Origin: Pontederia crassipes
Lineage: Eukaryota > Streptophyta > Magnoliopsida > Commelinales > Pontederiaceae
Reading direction: 5' to 3'
Length of the DNA stretch: 64,000 nt
NCBI GenBank assembly: GCA_030549335.1
Contig: CM060195.1
Coordinates: forward strand, 10,011,501-10,075,500
Below are positions 59,613-64,000 of this stretch, one piece after another (positions within the stretch are counted from its first letter, which is position 1; each line of letters opens with the position of its first letter). Under the pieces are notes generated by a model. The model searched no databases. It saw nothing but the letters and a program-made list of their open reading frames with translations, and had not been told where the DNA came from. The position numbers and the translations under genes were made by a program.

Positions 59613-60150
59613 CAAGTTATCATTTTTAGGACAAATTATCACTCTAATATGTCAAGTTATCATTATTTTGAGTGAACTGATTTTCAATGATTTTCTTGCC
59701 CTAAATCCATTATTATCATGAATGAATCATATTTGGATGATCATATCTCAACTTATCAAAATTATCAATTCATTTGAACAAGTTATCATTTTTCCAATGC
59801 CAAGTTATCGTTAAAGGGCAAAACTATCATTTTGACATGCAAAGCTATCAATTCTGCCCAAAGGCCTTAAGCAATCCTTATATTATTGTCCTAACTCATT
59901 GTTGTTCAAATTTGATCACATTTGGATAACCACAACCAAAGTTATGACAAGTTATCATTTTTGTGGAATCAAGTTATCATTTTTGGCACCCAAGTTATCA
60001 TTCCTATGAAATCTTATCCGCATTTGATTTCTGACTTCATTCACTTTCCATCTTAATCCCTTTGATGCCTTCAATGCTCTGAACTACCCATATTTGAACA
60101 TTTTCGATGATATGTGCAAAGCTATCATTTCGGGTTTGATAAGTTATCAT
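59613..60150 (+). promoter_or_regulatory. AAGTTATC motif array in U3 of the Ath-5 LTR
   Basis: Eight exact AAGTTATC motifs, all on the plus strand, lie near 59613, 59653, 59780, 59801, 59949, 59971, 59991 and 60141, with several one-mismatch relatives between. All are upstream of the TATA box. Irregular spacing argues against simple tandem duplication. Confidence 0.55.
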
Positions 60151-60447
60151 TTTTAACTTTGGTTTTCATTTCTTGAACAACACCAAACCCCATCTGATAT
60201 TTGAGCTGATAGATATTATTGTCTTAAACCTTATTTGTTTAAATCATATCCAAAGACTTTGATGCTTGCTGTTTTGGTCTTTGTAGCAAGGAAATCAAGG
60301 CTGCAAAACCTGAAAAAGGTGGGGGGGGACCACTACACAGCTGTCCAAAAAGCTGCTGATTTCTGCTGGAATTTCAGGGATAGACACATGGCACTATCAG
60401 GGAATGAAAGAACATTCTAACCTGCATCCAAGGGTGATTAATGGTCA

Positions 60448-60455
60448 TATATAAG
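60448..60455 (+). promoter_or_regulatory. TATA box of the Ath-5 LTR
   Basis: TATATAAG in the context CATATATAAGCTGG aligns with the TATAAAAGCTGG box of Ath-2 and Ath-4. Transcription would start about 30 bp downstream. Confidence 0.65.
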
Positions 60456-60776
60456 CTGGAAAACCTGAGGAGAAAAGGAGGAGCCTCCATTTGGGGGAGG
60501 AGCTGAAGTGCTGCAATCCAGATTTCTGTCGACAGCCCTCAAGGATGATTTACTTCTATTTTTCCTTCTATCTTGTATCTAAGTTTGTAATCATGAGGAG
60601 CTGAATCCTATGTCTCCTAGGATAGGGTAGTAGTCTAGATTAATTATGGATGGATATGGACATTGCTGATTTCCTGCACTAATTTCATAATTTCTGATTT
60701 TCTGGTTCTTGATTTTACATTCAGAACTCATCTATTTCTATCCTATTCTTGGCATTGTATGATCTTGCTTATATCT

Positions 60777-61483
60777 ACAACTGAGAGGTTGTTTTATGAT
60801 CTGTTCTTGATTCAGAAATGAAACAAGAATCAATGACAAGTTCTAGGTCCAAATCTGATTTCCTAAATCTGATATCCTAAATTCTGATTTCTGAATTGTC
60901 CAAATCTGTTTTCATCATTATGGAGTCCTAATTGATTTATAACTGAGAGGTTACTTATGGTTTTATTCTTGTTTAGAAATGAATCAAGAGACAATGAAGG
61001 TTCTAAGGTTTCTATCCATGAATTATTGCAAACACTTCAACTTGTCATTGCTGAATTCTGATTTGTAAATTCTGATTTTCTGAACTCATGGACTCTGCCT
61101 TGCTGCTGTAAACCCCGGATTATATCATCCATTGACAAGTGAACTTAGGGCTACCTTGTTGTTCAGAGATGACCCAAGGAACTATGGTAGGTGCCGAATC
61201 CCATTGAGTGACATGTGCTGAATTGAATTGTTATCTAGGTGTTGATTTCTGAATTTTTTTTGGTTGCTGATTTCCTGAATTGTTGAAATCTAATTTTCAT
61301 TGTTAAATCTTGTTCTAACCTACCACTAAGAGGTGGTCTTATGGCCTTCCTTGAGATTCAGAGATGAACCAAGGAGCAATGAAAATTTGTTGAATTCCCA
61401 TGTGTAATTGGGTGTTAATTTCATTTGAATTTACAGCTGAGAGGCTGATTTAAAATCCCCTTGTAGTTTAGAGATAAATCAAG
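60777..61483 (+). other. Five two-hairpin modules in the Ath-5 LTR (putative structured RNA)
   Basis: The modules are 60777-60829, 60940-60989, 61130-61179, 61322-61375 and 61434-61483, each 50-54 nt. First-hairpin stems: ACAACT/GGTTGT, TAACT/GGTTA, CATT/AGTG, ACCACT/GGTGGT and CAGCT/GGCTG, around GAGA, GACA or AAGA loops. Second-hairpin stems: TTCTTG/CAAGAA, TCTTG/CAAGA, CCTTG/CAAGG, TCCTTG/CAAGGA and CTTG/CAAG, with an inner 3-4 bp helix and an AGAAAT or AGAGAT loop. Confidence 0.65.
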
Positions 61484-62179
61484 AAGCATTTGCACTAATA
61501 TTGGATTGATTTCATCCCTGTTTAGTTGATTGAAGCATTCCCTTCATTTTCAAAGTGCAATTTAGAAGTTATCATTTCAGATTTTATTGAATTGCCAAAA
61601 AATCAGCAAAGTGACTTGGATTGAACATAATGATAACTTGATTTTCAGTGAGGATCCTCTTTTAATTCAACTTGGCTAACAATTATATGACAATATATTA
61701 TTTAGTTCTGGTCTAATTGAGCTGTGAAAACAGCCATATTGAAGGTTGAATCAGATTTGACTAAAAAGTGATAACTTTTCCATTTCTTTTCATAATTAAG
61801 TTAGATGAACCCCAACTCCTAGGAGAACCTTCATCATTGATAGTTAAACCTTTGAGCCTCTAGTTTAGCATTTACCATTCAGTTTTGATAACTTTTAAAA
61901 AATCCAAAAATAATTATCATTTTGGCCATTTAAAGAAATCTGTTTGAACTTTCTTTCAATTTCTTGAAATTTTAACTTTAGTTAAGGCTAATCTAGATTG
62001 TTTAGGGAGTCTTAGGCTTCAAATCATTGTGGATACGACATTTGGGTAGACTATAATTGACCTGTATACTTGCAGTAGAAAATGAATTAGGGAGTTAAAT
62101 CAAAAATTGAAAAATATTGACTTTTGACCCAAAATTCAGCAAGTTATCACTCAACCCCTCAATTTCACTACCAAGTTTT

Positions 62180-62197
62180 TGGCACCGTTGCCGGGGA
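62180..62197 (+). other. tRNA-Asp primer-binding site of Ath-5
   Basis: TGGCACCGTTGCCGGGGA lies six bases inside the LTR end and matches the tRNA-Asp complement with one difference. Confidence 0.9.
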
Positions 62198-62302
62198 TTT
62201 GAGGCCAATTAGATTAACTTAGATAGTTTAGATTAGTTTTAGACTAGTTTTTAGTTCATTTATTAGGCCAACTTTCAGTTTTTGCAAGTTATCATTCTGA
62301 AT

Positions 62303-64000
62303 TTTGAACTTTTGTCTAGTTTTCTTTTCTTTCCTGAATTTGATACTTCTAAATTCATTTATGCAGGTTTGGACAACCAAGAGAACTTATATCTATCTGA
62401 ACCAGAACCTGAAAGAAGATTTAATAGAAGGAGGAGACTTCAAAGAGAAGAAGCAAGAAGGAGGATTTTTGACGAAGAAGCAAACAATCCAGATTTAGAA
62501 GGGGCTGTTAATCAAATCATGGCTGCACTAAGGACACTCAAGGATTGCTATTCACCTAGAAATGTCAGAAACCAACAAGGGAATGGAGTCCTAACACCTA
62601 CTGCCATCTTTGAAGTGAATCCAGCACTAATCACAATGATAGAGCAATATCAATTTGCTGCATTAGGGAATGAGGATCCAGTTTCACACCTTGACAACTT
62701 CAAGGAGAATTGCAGCATTGTCCACTTCAATAATACACTTATGGATGCTGTCTACATGAGACTATTCCCCTTCTCACTCAAGGACAAGGCAAAGATTTGG
62801 TACAAGACCCTCAAACTAGAAGAGATTGCCACTTGGGAGTCCATAGTTCAATTATTTCTAGCTGAATTCTTTCCACCTAGCAAAACTGATAACTATAGGG
62901 ACCAGATTGTCATGTTTTACCAATTGGATCAGGAGAACATATGTGATGCATGACAAAGACTCCAAAGCTTGTTGAGGGCATGTCCACACTATGGATTTGA
63001 GAAATGGCAGTTGGTCTACTATTTCCACAAGGGTCTAAATTTTCCATCTAAAGTGGCATTGGACACTGCTGTAGGAGGGATTTTTGCCTCCAAAAACATT
63101 GATGAGGCCTACCAATTAATTGAGAACATGGCCAAGAACCACCATTTCCTTACACATGACAGGACAAGGAGGCTATCCAATGAAAATGAAGTCAACAACA
63201 TTGCTGTCCAGATTAAACAAGGATTGCAAAGGACATTGGAGAAGCTGAATTTGTCACCTAATGTCAACAAGACTTCCAATTCTAAATCAAGGTGTGACGT
63301 GTGTGGAAATCAAGGCCATGTCACTGAGAGTTGTAGCCTGATAATGTAGCAACATGAGCAAGCCATAGACCAAGTGAATGCTGTGGGGAATTATGGAGTG
63401 AAGCCCCCTGCTGAGTTCTATACTCCAGAAAATAGAACTCATCCCTACCTCTCCTATAAGGCCAACCATTACCAAGGGCCACCCATGCAAAATTCTAGTT
63501 GGCAACCCAAGATCTTGCCAAGGAACCAGCCCCCTTCACATCTGAATCTGTCCTCAACCATTCCTATGCAAAGACCCCCTTATGAGCAGCCACCGCAACC
63601 TCAACCCACTAAATTCTCAAAGATGGAAGAGTTGCTACAACAAATTTTGAAGAAACAAGAGAAGAAAGAGGAGGAAATGCAGAAGTTAACAAATAGATAT
63701 GAAGCCTTGAGTGCCAATCAGAAGTTGCTTGAAAGCCAAATTGCCCAACAAGCAAGCACATCCAATAGGCCACCCATGTTCTTTCCTGGACAACCAGAAG
63801 TGAACTCAAAGGAACAAGACAAAGCAATCCAACTCAGGAGTGGAAGGACTGTGGAGGAGCCAATGAAGAAGGTTGAAGACAATTCAGCTCAACCAAATCC
63901 AAATTCCAAGGCCGCAGAAGAATCAAATGAAGGGGCTGTGTTGGAAAATCAGAATCAACATCCTCAAAGTGAAGCCAAGACCAGAATTTTTGATAAGGTG
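62303..64000 (+). pseudogene. gag: Ath-5 gag region (runs off the window)
   Basis: The gag domain (LFPFSLKDKAK, ACPHYGFEKWQLVYYF), a CX2CX4HX4C knuckle (CDVCGNQGHVTESC), the Pro-rich linker and the start of the linker to protease are present. By eye it is closest to Ath-1. It is part of a broken element; protease and pol lie beyond the window. Confidence 0.85.

Larger units (their letters stand above)
59409..62173 (+). repeat. 5' LTR of Ath-5 (2765 bp)
   Basis: It begins TGATCACTAGCTGATCAA and ends TTTCACTACCA. Eight exact AAGTTATC copies lie between about 59613 and 60150, TATATAAG is at 60448-60455 and five two-hairpin modules are at 60777-61483. This is the clearest example of the U3/R-U5 division of labour in this family. 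Confidence 0.9.
59409..64000 (+). mobile_element. Ath-5, Athila-lineage element, 5' part (continues beyond the window)
   Basis: A full 5' LTR (59409-62173), primer-binding site, leader and gag region run to the window edge. It is the same subfamily as Ath-1. It is inserted in the LINE at 57037-59408, and the 5-bp target would be TTGAG (59404-59408) if the far flank matches. At least one break is seen in gag. Age cannot be judged without its 3' LTR. Confidence 0.9.

Noticed and set aside
59613-60150. AAGTTATCATT repeats as a CRISPR-like or tandem array
   Set aside because: The motif is only 8-11 bp, spacing is irregular, and the setting is a plant LTR.
62180-62197. tRNA gene suggested by tRNA-Asp similarity (also at 1166, 12390, 17614, 21823, 33449 and 51359)
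   Set aside because: Only the 17-18 terminal bases match, always just inside an LTR, so these are primer-binding sites.

Overview
The window looks like repeat-rich nuclear DNA of a flowering plant. Most of it is Ty3/Gypsy LTR retrotransposons of the Athila lineage, recognised by a primer-binding site complementary to the 3' end of tRNA-Asp, Athila-type gag-pol domains, and a G-rich polypurine tract before the 3' LTR. Three L1-type LINE fragments, one hAT-type MITE, one solo LTR of another family and pieces of a host ubiquitin-specific protease gene (UBP5-like) fill the rest. No intact host gene is present. Everything was read by eye from the sequence; no alignment or search was run.

Layout. 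1-1324: minus-strand Athila-lineage fragment, head to head with Ath-1 (1325-10991, plus), which has gag-pol and a 3' LTR. 10992-13974: minus-strand LTR element end with a non-coding interior. 13975-15370: AT-rich degenerate tandem repeats. 15371-18145: unassigned DNA, then the 5' part of a further Athila-like element. 18150-18926: LINE 3' end. 18927-20079: UBP5-like copy A. 20080-29539: Ath-2 (plus), which has gag-protease but no RT or integrase, with a MITE in its 5' LTR. 29540-34545: Ath-3 (minus), inserted in a LINE (34546-37640). 37640-39316 and 54945-57036: UBP5-like copy B, split by a solo LTR (39317-54944) that itself contains the nearly complete element Ath-4 (41018-54222, minus). 57037-59408: LINE remnant, interrupted by Ath-5 (59409 to the window end, plus).

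Insertion order can be read from target duplications and nesting. CTTAC flanks the solo LTR inside a UBP exon. TGGCA flanks Ath-4 inside the solo LTR. GTCTTAAG flanks the MITE inside the Ath-2 LTR. Ath-3 and Ath-5 each interrupt a LINE reading frame.

The most interesting signal is in the long (about 2.6-3.3 kb) LTRs of Ath-1, -2, -4 and -5. Upstream of the TATA box the U3 region carries eight to ten dispersed AAGTTATC motifs. Downstream, in the part expected to be transcribed, lie four to eight copies of a roughly 50-nt module made of two adjacent hairpins. The first has a GNRA-type loop (usually GAGA) and the second an AGAAAT/AGAGAT loop. Stem sequences differ between copies but usually stay complementary, which suggests a conserved RNA structure. 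GAGA-loop hairpins recur in the LTRs of two more distant elements in the window (near 16.6-16.8 kb and 33.9-34.2 kb). A third set of palindromic hairpins lies just before the polypurine tracts.
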